Origin: Gemmatimonadota bacterium
GTDB taxonomy: Bacteria > Gemmatimonadota > Gemmatimonadetes > Longimicrobiales > Gaopeijiaceae
Direction of reading: 5' to 3'
Assembly (NCBI GenBank): GCA_007121455.1
Contig: SKKN01000023.1
Location: 1 to 64,000, forward strand
DNA length: 64,000 bases
Positions 42,431 through 54,603 of the stretch are shown piece after piece. The notes under the pieces are model-generated. The model was not told the DNA's origin. It made no database searches and was given only the letters and a program-made list of their open reading frames with translations. Positions within the stretch are counted from its first letter, which is position 1, and every line of letters begins with the position of its first letter. The position numbers and the translations under genes were made by a program.

Positions 42431-43192
42431 TTGTTCTTCTTGAAGCAGCTCGTGGGCGCGCTCATCATGCCGATGCCCATCATTCTCTTCCTCCTCGGAG
42501 TGGGGGTCGTCCTTCTCTGGTTCGCGAACCGTCGGCAGGGGCTCGGGAAGGCGCTCGTCACGATCGGCGCCCTGCTTCTGTTCCTCGCCTCCTTCCCTCC
42601 CCTCGCACACCGCCTCATCCAACCGATTGAGCGCGAGTTTCCACATCTCATCGATGCGCGCTTCGTCGATGAGGAAGTGCGCTGGATCGTGGTGCTCGGA
42701 GGGGGGGTGAGTTCCGATCTGGATGTTCAGCCGCACGTTCGAGTCAGCGACGAGGCCCTTTTCCGGGTGATGGAGGGGGTTCGCCTGCACCGAGCGCTTC
42801 CGGATACACGGATCCTCTTCTCGGGTCGGGGCGGGTCGCGTACGCTCACCACAGCTCAGGCGAACGCGGAGGTCGCACGGAGCTTTGGTGTCTCCGAGAC
42901 GGCGATCGAGGTCGACCCCGACCCTCGGGACACGGGCGAGGAGGCGAGGGCTGCTGCGGAATGGATCGAGCCGGGGGAACGTTTCCTGCTCGTCACCTCG
43001 GCAGCACATCTCCCCCGCGCCATGATTCATTTCCGGGCGGAGGGGCTGGATCCGATTCCCTCTCCCGCACACAGATATGCGTTGGGTACTCCCGGGGGCC
43101 TCCGGGGCCATTTTCCTCAGGCCAGGGCATTGCGGATGACAGAGCGGACGATCCACGAGCGGGCGGGCATTTTCTGGGCCAGGATGAGATGA
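42431..43192 (+). CDS. ElyC/SanA/YdcF family membrane protein (DUF218)
   Basis: 253 residues. Two N-terminal helices (about 8-30 and 40-57) are followed by a DUF218 domain: IVVLGGGVSSD, RVMEGVRLHRALPDTRILFSG, DTGEEARAAAEWI and FLLVTSAAHLPRAM. E. coli ElyC influences peptidoglycan and enterobacterial common antigen lipid-carrier metabolism, so a role in undecaprenyl-linked intermediates is plausible (inference). TTG 42431 has GGAGA six bases upstream. Its stop overlaps the epimerase start (ATGA). Confidence 0.85.
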   Translation: MFFLKQLVGALIMPMPIILFLLGVGVVLLWFANRRQGLGKALVTIGALLLFLASFPPLAHRLIQPIEREFPHLIDARFVDEEVRWIVVLGGGVSSDLDVQPHVRVSDEALFRVMEGVRLHRALPDTRILFSGRGGSRTLTTAQANAEVARSFGVSETAIEVDPDPRDTGEEARAAAEWIEPGERFLLVTSAAHLPRAMIHFRAEGLDPIPSPAHRYALGTPGGLRGHFPQARALRMTERTIHERAGIFWARMR

Positions 43193-44178
43193 GCGTGCTC
43201 GTCACCGGCGCTGCCGGGTTCATCGGCTCCCACCTCTCCGAACGACTCCTCGAGCGAGGGGAAGAGGTCGTGGGCCTCGACCTCTTCGACGATTTCTATG
43301 ATCCCCGTGTCAAGGAGCGGAACGTCCGCCGACTCCGGGAGCGAGATGGCTTCACGCTCGTCCGTGGCGACATCCGGGACGGGGACCGCCTCCGGGAGCT
43401 CCCTGCCGGCGTAGAGGCTGTGGTCCATCTCGCCGCCCGGGCGGGGGTCCGCCCCTCGATCGAGCAGCCCGTCCTCTACTCGGACGTGAACATCCGGGGC
43501 ACCTCCGCGCTCCTCGATCTCGCTCGGGAGCGGGGGATCGGGACCTTCCTCTTCGGATCCTCCTCCTCGGTCTACGGAAACAATGAGAAGGTCCCCTTCT
43601 CCGAAGAGGATCCCGTCGAGCACCCGATCTCCCCCTACGCCGCGACGAAGCGCTCGGGGGAACTCCTCTGCCATACTACCGCGCACCTCGATGGGATTAC
43701 CTGCGTGTGCCTCCGGTTCTTTACCGTCTTCGGCCCCCGCCAGCGTCCGGACCTCGCGATCCACAAGTTCGCGCGCCTGCTTGCACGCGGGGAGGAGATC
43801 CCGATGTTCGGAGACGGCAGCACAGAACGCGACTATACGTTCATCGATGACATCCTCCAGGGGGTGGAAGGCGCCCTGGAGTTTGCGAGGAACGGGAAGG
43901 CCACACAGGTCGCGTCCGGGCCTCCGTTCCACATCGTCAATCTCGGGGAAAGTCGCACGATCGCCCTCTCCGAAATGATCCGCGTGTTGGGGGACGAGAT
44001 GGGGGTCGAGCCCAGGATCCGGCGCCTCCCGATGCAGCCCGGTGACGTGCTTCGCACATGGGCCGACACCTCCCGTGCCGGCGAGCTCTTCGACTACCGG
44101 CCCAGCTGGAGTTTTCGCGAAGGTATCCGGGAGTTCCTGCGTTGGTTCGAAGAGGAAGGGAGTGCCGGGGACCCGTGA
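43189..44178 (+). CDS. UDP-glucuronate 4-epimerase-like SDR protein
   Basis: 329 residues, extended SDR. It has VLVTGAAGFIGSHLSERL, LDLFDDFYDPRVKERN, whose N/D-rich loop matches UDP-glucuronate epimerases (CapI/LspL), AARAGVRPSIEQP, SSSSVYGNNEKVPF, YAATKRSGE with the catalytic Tyr and Lys, and FFTVFGPRQRPDLAI. It should interconvert UDP-glucuronate and UDP-galacturonate. It starts in the ElyC stop (ATGA) and is the last gene of the ugd-derived sugar group. Confidence 0.9.
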   Translation: MSVLVTGAAGFIGSHLSERLLERGEEVVGLDLFDDFYDPRVKERNVRRLRERDGFTLVRGDIRDGDRLRELPAGVEAVVHLAARAGVRPSIEQPVLYSDVNIRGTSALLDLARERGIGTFLFGSSSSVYGNNEKVPFSEEDPVEHPISPYAATKRSGELLCHTTAHLDGITCVCLRFFTVFGPRQRPDLAIHKFARLLARGEEIPMFGDGSTERDYTFIDDILQGVEGALEFARNGKATQVASGPPFHIVNLGESRTIALSEMIRVLGDEMGVEPRIRRLPMQPGDVLRTWADTSRAGELFDYRPSWSFREGIREFLRWFEEEGSAGDP

Positions 44179-44186
44179 GCCTGGGC

Positions 44187-44250
44187 CCCTCCACTTCACC
44201 GGTCTCTCTTCTTTTCCCCCTGCTTCTTCCCCTCCACGTCCCTCTCAGGT
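44187..44250 (+). terminator. Pyrimidine-rich, G-poor tract, possible Rho site
   Basis: Downstream of the epimerase stop the plus strand is almost entirely C and T with few G for about 60 bases, the composition of Rho-utilisation sites, and it has no stem-loop. It lies between converging genes, where termination is expected. Confidence 0.35.
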
Positions 44251-45438
44251 CGACGCCCTGCTCTCTCCTCCCGCGGGGCTCCTTTCCCTCTCGTCCATCA
44301 TCGAGCGTCCGGCATGGAGGGCCACCACGAACGCCCCCAGCCCGAGGAGCGTCGCTGCCACGAAGGCGAGGGCCCCGAGCAGCGGAGTCAGTTCGACCAC
44401 CAGGAGAATGAGCCCGCCCAGAAGGAAGCCCGCCACGGCCCCTGCCCGCCCCTCCCCGACCCGGGTCCCCAAAATGCGGTGACCGATCCAGAGCGCAGGG
44501 ACGAGGCGTGCGAGGTAAAGGGAGATCAAGAAGCTCGCCATCAAGATCAGGGCGAGCGGAAGCCCGACGATCGTGAGGAGCGCCGCGCCGATGGCGAGCG
44601 GGAAGCCGACGACCCACAGGAGACCGAGGCCCGCCGCCGCGCCCGGGCGCCGCTGAAGGCTGCGTGCGGAGCCCAGCGCGAGCCGGGGGAAGAGAAGCGC
44701 GAAAACCGTCCCGGTGAGGAGGAAGCCCAGGATCCAGAACCCTCGGAGCATCCATCCGAGGTGCGGCACCTGCGGCGTCCGCGCCTCGAATGCGGCGATC
44801 TCGCCCCCGATCTGCGCAGCAGGATTGATGCTCACTCCCTCTTCGGGCACACGGTAGCGAAGCTCTCCATCGATGCGGGCGGAAGGGCCGAGGCGGAACC
44901 GTCTCGATTCGATCGCGACGGAGCCGTCCACGAATCCATCGATCACGATCTCGTCCCCGACGGCTCGGAGGTGGCGTTCGATCGCGCCGTCCACGATCAC
45001 CAGGCCTCCTGCGAGATAGGCATTTCCGCCGACGCGAGAGAGTTCGTTCAGGTGAACGCGCCCACCCGCGATCGTCACGTTCCGCCCCACCTCACCCCGC
45101 ATCTCGATCTCGCCTCCCGCCGCGCGCGCGTTCCCGTCCACCCGCCCGTCGACGACCTGGCTGCCACCCGCCCCCAGGTAATCGCCTTCCGCCTCACCCG
45201 CAAAGGAGATCGCCCCACCGGCCAGGATCACGTCCCCGGGCACCCGTCCGGTGACCACCGGCGCTCGTCCGACGGCGAGCATGTCCCCTCCCCATAGCGT
45301 CACGGCAGACTCCTCCCCAACCTGCGGTGGCGGGTCGCATCCCGCCGCGCCGATGAGAACGAGGAGGAGGGCGAGGGAGCAGGAGGCCGGACGGGAGCGG
45401 GTCGCGGTCGAGGAGGGAAGGGAGGAAGCGAATGTCAT
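44245..45438 (-). CDS. Bactofilin-like lipoprotein with C-terminal membrane domain
   Basis: 397 residues. ATG 45438 has AAGGAGAG eight bases upstream, ahead of a lipoprotein-type signal (LVLIGAAGC). The N-terminal half (about 45-215) is a polymer-forming, right-handed beta-helix-like region of short repeats (GDVILAGGAISFAGEAEGD, GNARAAGGEIEMRGEVG, GNAYLAGGLVIVDGAIE), as in bactofilins. The C-terminal half has four to five helices (about 245-385) rich in Leu and Gly. The combination is seen in polymer-forming membrane proteins of unknown function; it may scaffold the envelope. Convergent with the epimerase. Confidence 0.75.
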   Translation of the reverse strand: MTFASSLPSSTATRSRPASCSLALLLVLIGAAGCDPPPQVGEESAVTLWGGDMLAVGRAPVVTGRVPGDVILAGGAISFAGEAEGDYLGAGGSQVVDGRVDGNARAAGGEIEMRGEVGRNVTIAGGRVHLNELSRVGGNAYLAGGLVIVDGAIERHLRAVGDEIVIDGFVDGSVAIESRRFRLGPSARIDGELRYRVPEEGVSINPAAQIGGEIAAFEARTPQVPHLGWMLRGFWILGFLLTGTVFALLFPRLALGSARSLQRRPGAAAGLGLLWVVGFPLAIGAALLTIVGLPLALILMASFLISLYLARLVPALWIGHRILGTRVGEGRAGAVAGFLLGGLILLVVELTPLLGALAFVAATLLGLGAFVVALHAGRSMMDERERSPAGGESRAST

Positions 45439-45512
45439 GGGCAGGCTCTCCTTGGCCAGGGCCGGGTACAGGACCGGTCTCGATCCGACGTAGGAGCAGC
45501 AACGTCCGTGCT

Positions 45513-45536
45513 CGGGGTCGAACCCCTCCGACCCCG
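45513..45536. repeat. Inverted repeat in the 275-base divergent gap
   Basis: CGGGGTCG (45513-45520) and CGACCCCG (45529-45536) form a perfect eight-base stem with an eight-base loop, in the gap between the bactofilin-like gene and the epimerase. A regulatory site is possible. The rest of 45439-45713 shows no gene; a strong AGGAGAGG before 45714 belongs to the epimerase. Confidence 0.4.
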
Positions 45537-45713
45537 GTGCGCCTGGACCGCAACCGCCACAAGACCCGTCCCGATCCGGTATGGGTGAAACCCTCGACGG
45601 GGCGACCTGTTGCGTCCGTCGGCCGGGTGCTCGCGGCACCTCCCTTGCACAGTCCTCACGCTTCGTACAACGTGCGATCGTACGCGATACCCTACAAGGA
45701 GAGGTAGACATCC

Positions 45714-46691
45714 ATGCCGAATACCGCGTCAGATACTGCGCTCGTGACCGGTGGGGCGGGCTTCATCGGCTCGCATCTCGTCCGCCGCCTCCTCGAGGAA
45801 GGGATCCGGGTCCGGGTTCTCGACGACTTCTCCACCGGAAAGCGGGAGAACCTCGAGGCGGTGGATGGGGAGGTCGAGCTGATCGAAGGCTCGATCACCG
45901 ACCTCGCCCTCTGCCGAACGGCATGCGAGGGAGTGGATTGGGTCTTCCACCAGGCGGCCATCCCTTCGGTGCAGCGGAGCGTGGAGGAGCCCCTCGCCAC
46001 CCACGACGCGGATGCGACGGGTACGCTGAACGTGCTCCTCGGCGCTCGGGACGCAGGCGTGCGGCGGCTCGTCTACGCGGGCTCGAGCTCAGCCTACGGT
46101 GATACGGAGGCCTTCCCCAAACGAGAAGACATGAGCCCCGTGCCTCTCTCTCCCTATGCGGCGGCCAAGCTCTCGGGCGAGCAGTACGCGGGGGTGGCGT
46201 GGCATGTCTACGGGCTCGAGACCGTGGTGTTGCGCTACTTCAACATCTTCGGCCCCCGGCAGGACCCGGGATCCCCATACTCCGGAGTGATTTCCCTCTT
46301 CGTCGCCGCGGCGGTGGACGAGGAAGCACCGACGATCCATGGGGATGGGGAGCAAACGCGGGACTTCACATACGTGACGAATGCGGTGGATGCGAACCTG
46401 GCCGCTCTCCGGGCTCCGACCGAGGCCGTTGCCGGGAAAGTGTTCAACGTGGGCTGCGGCGATCGGATCACGGTGAACCGGCTCTGGAGCGAGATCCGAG
46501 ACCTCGTGGGCACGTCGGTCGAGGTGAGGTACGGTCCCGCTCGTGCCGGGGACGTTCGGCACTCACAGGCGGATCTCACCCGGAGCCGGGAGGCGCTCGG
46601 ATACGCCCCTGCGATCGACCTGCGGGAAGGCCTCCGGCGCACGGTCGACTGGCTCCGTGAGACCTTGGACCGGAGCGCGGACGCCGCCTGA
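45714..46691 (+). CDS. NAD-dependent sugar-nucleotide 4-epimerase (WbpP/GalE-like)
   Basis: 325 residues, extended SDR: ALVTGGAGFIGSHLVRRL, LDDFSTGKRENL, QAAIPSVQRSVEEP, AGSSSAYGD, YAAAKLSGEQY with Tyr-x-x-x-Lys, and LRYFNIFGPRQDPGSPYSG. The last block is typical of WbpP/Gne epimerases acting on UDP-GlcNAc or UDP-GlcNAc-uronate, more than of GalE. It probably makes a galacto-configured UDP-sugar for the polymer. AGGAGAGG precedes ATG 45714 by about ten bases. It appears monocistronic. Confidence 0.9.
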   Translation: MPNTASDTALVTGGAGFIGSHLVRRLLEEGIRVRVLDDFSTGKRENLEAVDGEVELIEGSITDLALCRTACEGVDWVFHQAAIPSVQRSVEEPLATHDADATGTLNVLLGARDAGVRRLVYAGSSSAYGDTEAFPKREDMSPVPLSPYAAAKLSGEQYAGVAWHVYGLETVVLRYFNIFGPRQDPGSPYSGVISLFVAAAVDEEAPTIHGDGEQTRDFTYVTNAVDANLAALRAPTEAVAGKVFNVGCGDRITVNRLWSEIRDLVGTSVEVRYGPARAGDVRHSQADLTRSREALGYAPAIDLREGLRRTVDWLRETLDRSADAA

Positions 46692-46712
46692 GGGGCTGGA
46701 GTTCCACCCCCC

Positions 46713-46740
46713 TTCGCCCTCCCTTCCGAGTCGTTATATT
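46713..46740 (+). promoter_or_regulatory. Candidate promoter of the TPR-to-secA operon
   Basis: TATATT (46735-46740) is the clearest -10 in the 168-base gap; TTCGCC sixteen bases upstream is a poor -35. The transcript would have a leader of about 110 bases containing GC-rich partial dyads before GGAGG at the TPR gene. Confidence 0.35.
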
Positions 46741-46859
46741 GCACGGTTGGTGCGCCGGATGTCTCACCCGGTCCCGCTTCCCCGTGCACCGGGGATCGAA
46801 GGGAAGCCCGCCGGGTTACACCTGACGGGTGCCCCAGCCGACCTGCAACGGAGGGGGGG

Positions 46860-47666
46860 ATGGAAGAAGAGGTGGCCACAGAGCGTTGGACCCCGGTGAA
46901 GGAGCCTGCCGGTGAGGGGGGCGGTCCGACCCTGAGCCAACTCCTTCAGAGGGGAGCCGCTGCGTGGGAGCGAGACGAGTTCGACGCTGCCCTCAGGAGC
47001 TTTCGTGAGGTGCTCGAGCTTCGTCCCGACTTTCCCGACGTTCGGAACAAGGTGGGGCTATGCCGGGCGATGCTGGGTGACGTCGAGGGCTCCCTCGACG
47101 ACTTCGACCATGCCGTGCGTGTGAACCCGGGGTATTGCGAGGCCCATCTGAATCGAGCGATCGTGTTGAGCGAGCTCGGCCGCTACGAGGAGGCGGGCGA
47201 AGCATTCGCCCGTGCGGAAGAGTCGAGTCGCCACTCCGGCGAGAATTTCCCTGCGGATCTCGGTAACAGGATCGCGGGCGCGCATGCACAACTGGGCGAT
47301 CTCTATATGGATGCGAGCGACGTCCACCGCGCCTCCGAGGAGTACGATCGTGCCCTCGAGGTGCGTCCGGGGTTTCTCGACATCCGGAGCAAGCGCGCGC
47401 ATGCGCTGATGGAGATGGGAAAGCTGGAGCGAGCGAAGCGGGAGCTCGAGGATGTCGTGGAGGCGAACCCCTTTTTCCTTGGGGCGAGAATCCGGCTCGG
47501 CGTCGTGCTCCACCGGATGGGGGAGACGGAGCAGGCCGTGGCTCAATGGATGCGCTGCCTCGCCCAGAACCCGAGGAATCGCAAGACGCGGGCGTACCTG
47601 GCTTCGGTGGGCCGGAAGGATTCGCTTCCGGTGCCGGAGGATCGGGAAGGAGCGGCCGAAGCGTGA
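46860..47666 (+). CDS. Cytoplasmic tetratricopeptide-repeat protein
   Basis: 268 residues, no signal peptide. At least five TPR units are visible (about 30-63, 64-97, 98-131, 150-183, 184-217), with consensus pieces such as AWERDEFDAALRSFREVLEL, DVHRASEEYDRALEVRPGF and KLERAKRELEDVVEANPFF. Tetratricopeptide repeats mediate protein contacts; the partner is unknown. GGAGG lies right before ATG 46860. It begins a coupled group (TPR, TPR lipoprotein, aminotransferase, BamD, NadD) leading to secA. GTGA overlap with the next gene. Confidence 0.88.
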   Translation: MEEEVATERWTPVKEPAGEGGGPTLSQLLQRGAAAWERDEFDAALRSFREVLELRPDFPDVRNKVGLCRAMLGDVEGSLDDFDHAVRVNPGYCEAHLNRAIVLSELGRYEEAGEAFARAEESSRHSGENFPADLGNRIAGAHAQLGDLYMDASDVHRASEEYDRALEVRPGFLDIRSKRAHALMEMGKLERAKRELEDVVEANPFFLGARIRLGVVLHRMGETEQAVAQWMRCLAQNPRNRKTRAYLASVGRKDSLPVPEDREGAAEA

Positions 47667-48616
47667 GGTCACTGCGCTCGGGAGCCGTGGCTTCCCTCGT
47701 TCTGGTTCTCATCCTTTCCTGGGGCTGCACGGCCCTCGGGTCGGACGAGGGGGCGCTCCTGCGAGGCGACGAGGCCTTCGCACGGGGAGACGTGCAGGAA
47801 GCGCTCGCCGAGTATCGGCTCGCCGTCCGCCAGGGAGCGGAGGATGCGCCCACGCTTCTGAGGGCCGCGCACGCCTACGCTCTCGTTGGACGCCTCGACG
47901 AGGCCCGCGATCACTACCGCCAGGCGCTGGCGCTCGACCCGGGGCTCGTCGACCAGGCGGTCTCGAGCCTCGTCCATTCGGCTCGGGACGCGAATGGACG
48001 GGGCGATCAGATCGGCGCTGCCTCCGCCCTGGAATTCGTGCTGGAGATCCGGCCCGGAGTTTCCGTCGGTGACCTCGCCCTTCCTCTCGCGCGCCACTTC
48101 GGTCGTACCGGCCAGTATGCGGAGGCTCTTCCGTACTACCACAAGGCGCTTGCGGACGCCGGAGCCGAGACGGATCCGGAGCTCGTGTTCGAGCTCGCGA
48201 TGGCCTACGAGGAGCTGGGAGACTGTGAGCGGGCCATCCTCTACTTCGAGGAGGTCCGGGACGAGGTGGTGGTCAGCCGACGGGACCGGGTCGACTGGCA
48301 CGTGGGAAGCTGCTCCTACCGGCTCGGACGGGAGGCCAGGCAGAACGACGAAGTGGACGATGCCATCCGCTACCTCGATACGCTGATCAGCCTCGGCGAG
48401 CCTCGGAACCTCCTCGCGCAGGCGCATTTCGAGCAAGGAGAGGTCTACGCGAAGGTGGGGGAGTGCGACCGCGCCGTGCAGGCGTTCGAGGCGGTGCAGC
48501 GAAGTGAGCTCACCGCCCCGCCCTTTCTGGTCCAACGCGCCCAGGAACGGGTGGATGAGATCCGCTTCGGTCAGGGTTGCTCTACCGGCTCCTCCTCTCG
48601 GTCGTCCTGGCCTTGA
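47663..48616 (+). CDS. TPR-repeat lipoprotein
   Basis: 317 residues. The start GTG 47663 gives an Arg-containing N-region, a hydrophobic core and LILSWGC, a loose lipobox. TPR-like helices cover about 30-300 (RGDEAFARGDVQEALAEYRL, RLDEARDHYRQALAL, DCERAILYFEEV, ECDRAVQAFEAV). Periplasmic TPR lipoproteins often assist outer-membrane or envelope assembly; with BamD two genes on, such a role is inferred. GTGA overlap upstream, TTGA overlap downstream. Confidence 0.83.
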   Translation: MRSLRSGAVASLVLVLILSWGCTALGSDEGALLRGDEAFARGDVQEALAEYRLAVRQGAEDAPTLLRAAHAYALVGRLDEARDHYRQALALDPGLVDQAVSSLVHSARDANGRGDQIGAASALEFVLEIRPGVSVGDLALPLARHFGRTGQYAEALPYYHKALADAGAETDPELVFELAMAYEELGDCERAILYFEEVRDEVVVSRRDRVDWHVGSCSYRLGREARQNDEVDDAIRYLDTLISLGEPRNLLAQAHFEQGEVYAKVGECDRAVQAFEAVQRSELTAPPFLVQRAQERVDEIRFGQGCSTGSSSRSSWP

Positions 48617-49740
48617 GCGGAGTCCCCCTGCTCGATCTTCGTGCCCAGCACGCTGTCGTCGGCGACGCCGTGGCGGAGGCGGTCGCAGGAGTGGTGGAGT
48701 CCCAGAGCTTCATCCTGGGCCTGGTCGTGGAGGAGTTCGAGGCCGAGATCGCAAGTCTCCTGAACGTGCGCCACGCGATCGGCTGCGCGAGCGGCACCGA
48801 TGCGCTCCTCCTCCCTCTGAAGGCACTCGATCCGAAGCCCGGCGACGAGGTGATCCTGCCCGCGTTCACCTTCTTTGCCACCGCCGGGGCGGTGTGGAAC
48901 GCAGGGTTCCGTCCGGTCTTCTGCGACGTGGACCCCGTCACCTTCAACGTGACGCGCGAGACACTCGAGGTCCGGTGGACGAAGTGGACCCGAGCGGTGA
49001 TTCCGGTCCATCTCTTCGGCCAGATGGCGCCGATGGAGGAAATCGGGGCTCTCGCCCGAGAGCGCGGTGCGTTCGTCCTCGAAGATGCCGCGCAGGCGCT
49101 CGGCGCTCGACAGCGGACGGCGGAGGGAGGGGAGGCAGCCGCCGGTTCGGTAGGAGATGCCGGAGCCTTCTCCTTCTTTCCGACCAAGAACCTCGGCGGC
49201 TACGGGGACGGCGGGCTCATGACGACGAACGACGACGGCCTGGCCGACGCGCTCAGGAAGCTCCGGGTCCACGGCGGCCGGCAGATGTATGACCACGAGC
49301 TCGTCGGGACGAATTCCCGCCTCGACGCGCTCCAGGCGGCGGTGCTCCGGGCGAAGCTGCCCCACCTCCCGGCCTGGACCGAAGCTCGCCGAAAGAACGC
49401 CTGCCTCTACCATGGAGCGCTGGCGGAGGTGGAGGGGATCACGCTTCCCGAAACCCTTCCCGTGAACCTCCACGTCTACAACCAGTATACAGTGCGGGCG
49501 GAGGACCGGGATCGCCTGCGCACGCACCTCCAGGATCGGGGGATCGGGTCCGGGGTGTATTATCCTGTTCCCCTCCATCTCCAACCCTGCTTTGCATCGC
49601 TTGGGCAGGGCGAGGGAGACCTGCCGGTTTCGGAGGAGGCGAGTCGCGAGGTGTTGAGTCTCCCGGTCTTTCCGGAGTTGGGGGAGGCGCGGATCGAAAT
49701 CGTCACGGACGCCGTTCGTGAGTTTTACGGAACCCGATGA
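48613..49740 (+). CDS. DegT/DnrJ/EryC1/StrS family sugar aminotransferase
   Basis: 375 residues from TTG 48613, which overlaps the upstream stop (TTGA) and gives the family-typical opening SGVPLLDLRAQHA; earlier starts would add a non-conserved hydrophobic stretch. Motifs are GCASGTDALLLPLKAL, LPAFTFFATAGAV, LEDAAQALGA, FSFFPTKNLGGYGDGG with the PLP Lys192, and NSRLDALQAAVLRAKL. It would aminate a keto-sugar nucleotide, perhaps a WbpE-type 3-keto UDP-GlcNAc uronate. Its place in an envelope-assembly operon, away from the glycosyltransferases, is odd. ATGA overlap with bamD. Confidence 0.9.
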   Translation: MSGVPLLDLRAQHAVVGDAVAEAVAGVVESQSFILGLVVEEFEAEIASLLNVRHAIGCASGTDALLLPLKALDPKPGDEVILPAFTFFATAGAVWNAGFRPVFCDVDPVTFNVTRETLEVRWTKWTRAVIPVHLFGQMAPMEEIGALARERGAFVLEDAAQALGARQRTAEGGEAAAGSVGDAGAFSFFPTKNLGGYGDGGLMTTNDDGLADALRKLRVHGGRQMYDHELVGTNSRLDALQAAVLRAKLPHLPAWTEARRKNACLYHGALAEVEGITLPETLPVNLHVYNQYTVRAEDRDRLRTHLQDRGIGSGVYYPVPLHLQPCFASLGQGEGDLPVSEEASREVLSLPVFPELGEARIEIVTDAVREFYGTR

Positions 49741-50516
49741 AAAGGATGTCCGACGTGGTGGGGAAGGGACAACGACGTGGATCGCTCTGGCGGGTCTTCG
49801 CCCTCGTGGCGGGGCTCGTGTTGGGGGCGTGTGCGTCCCAGCCCCCATACGCGGGCCTTGGCGCGAACGAGCTCTTCGACTGGGCGCTCGAGCATTACGA
49901 GGAAGAGGAGTGGGAGGATGCGACCGAGGCGTTCGAACGCTTCATCGCGAGTCACCCGACGCATGCCAGGCGCGCGGAGGCTCAGTACTTGCTCGCCCGC
50001 TCGTTTCTGGAACAGGGGGAGCACCTCACGGCCGTCTCGGAGTTCGACCGGTTCCTCCAGCGTTGGCCCGTTCACGCGCTCACGCCACAGGCGTCGCTCG
50101 GGGTTTGTGAGGCCTACGCGGCGCTGTCGCCCATCCCACAACGGGACCAGACGTACACCCAAAGGGCGCGTGACGCCTGCGCGCGCACCGTCTCGGAGTT
50201 CCCGAACCACGAGATCACGCCTGAAGCGGTGGCGGTCCGGGACCAAATGACCGAGCGCCTGGCCGAGCGCGAGTACCAGGTCGGCCGCTTCTATCAGCGG
50301 CGGGACCTCCACGACTCGGCGATCCTCTCCTTCGAGCGCATATTGGAGCAGTATGCGGATACGGAGTGGGCCCCCCGAGCCCTGCTCGAGATGTACCATT
50401 CGTACCAGGCGATCGGATGGAACCAGGAGGCGGAAGAGACGCGAGAGGAGCTCCTCTCCCTCTTTCCCGACTCTGCGGAGGCCCGGGAGGTTCAGAGCGA
50501 TCGTGATGGGCGGTGA
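49737..50516 (+). CDS. bamD: Outer-membrane assembly lipoprotein BamD-like
   Basis: 259 residues, matching the family length. A basic N-region and hydrophobic stretch lead to the lipobox LVLGAC. TPR helices follow: FDWALEHYEEEEWEDATEAF, FIASHPTHARRAEAQYLLA, SEFDRFLQRWPVHALTP and FYQRRDLHDSAILSFERIL. BamD is the essential lipoprotein of the barrel-assembly machine; no other BAM gene is in the window. It overlaps the aminotransferase stop (ATGA) and the nadD start by 11 bases. Confidence 0.85.
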   Translation: MKRMSDVVGKGQRRGSLWRVFALVAGLVLGACASQPPYAGLGANELFDWALEHYEEEEWEDATEAFERFIASHPTHARRAEAQYLLARSFLEQGEHLTAVSEFDRFLQRWPVHALTPQASLGVCEAYAALSPIPQRDQTYTQRARDACARTVSEFPNHEITPEAVAVRDQMTERLAEREYQVGRFYQRRDLHDSAILSFERILEQYADTEWAPRALLEMYHSYQAIGWNQEAEETREELLSLFPDSAEAREVQSDRDGR

Positions 50517-51141
50517 GGGCTACCCTCGCCCGCCCGCCGGCCGGACCCGGGTCGGGATCTTCGGTGGGACGTTCGATCCATTTCACGTCGGACATCTCGT
50601 CGTGGCGCAGGACGTCCTCGAGGCCCTGACGCTCGACCGCGTCCTGTTCGTCCCCGCCGCCTCCCCTCCTCACAAGGGGGACGCGGTGCTCGCTCCCGCC
50701 GAGCTTCGTCTCCGGATGGTGGCCCAGTCCGTATCCGGTGATCCCCGTTTCGACGCGATCGACCTGGAGCTTCGGAGAGACGGGCCATCCTATACGGTCG
50801 ACACCCTGAAGGAGCTGGAGGCGACGGAGCCCGACGCGGCTCTCCACCTTCTCATGGGCGTGGACCAATGGGCGGCGTTTGGGAGCTGGCGAGAGCCCGG
50901 GGAGATCGCCCGCCGCGCCCGAATCGTGGTGATGACCCGGAACGGGGAGCGTGCTTCGGATGTGGTGGGCGCGGCCGAAGCCGACGCCGGGAGTGCCTGG
51001 GATGTGCACGACGTCCCCGTGACCCGAATCGACCTCTCCTCGACAGGCATCCGAACCAGGGTCGCGGACGGTCGATCCGTCCGCTACCTCGTCCCCGAGC
51101 CGGTTCGCAGGATCATCGAGACCGAGAAGCTGTATAGGTAG
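50506..51141 (+). CDS. nadD: Nicotinate-nucleotide adenylyltransferase
   Basis: 211 residues. The nucleotidyltransferase signature GIFGGTFDPFHVGHLVVAQ lies near the start, LFVPAASPPHKGD follows, and IDLSSTGIRTRVADGRSVRYLVP is the second conserved block with the SSTxIR motif. It makes deamido-NAD from nicotinate mononucleotide and ATP in NAD synthesis. ATG 50506 is preceded by a GTG at 50503; the first ten residues are a variable extension. It overlaps bamD by 11 bases and ends five bases before secA. Confidence 0.95.
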   Translation: MGGEGYPRPPAGRTRVGIFGGTFDPFHVGHLVVAQDVLEALTLDRVLFVPAASPPHKGDAVLAPAELRLRMVAQSVSGDPRFDAIDLELRRDGPSYTVDTLKELEATEPDAALHLLMGVDQWAAFGSWREPGEIARRARIVVMTRNGERASDVVGAAEADAGSAWDVHDVPVTRIDLSSTGIRTRVADGRSVRYLVPEPVRRIIETEKLYR

Positions 51142-51145
51142 CTCT

Positions 51146-54478
<3,333 letters not shown>

Positions 54479-54603
54479 TCGGGGGAGTACCTTCAGGCTG
54501 ATCCTTCCGACCTGGGGCGGCGACCGTTCTCGACTCTGCGCTCCAGGACAGGCGGTCCCGCTCCACCATGGGCGCGCGCGGAGCACGGCACGATCGTGTC
54601 TGC

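Noticed and set aside
45505-45540. tRNA-like T-arm (GGTCGAACCCC) in the divergent gap
   Set aside because: The loop does not have the right spacing on either strand, and no matching acceptor, D or anticodon arms lie nearby.
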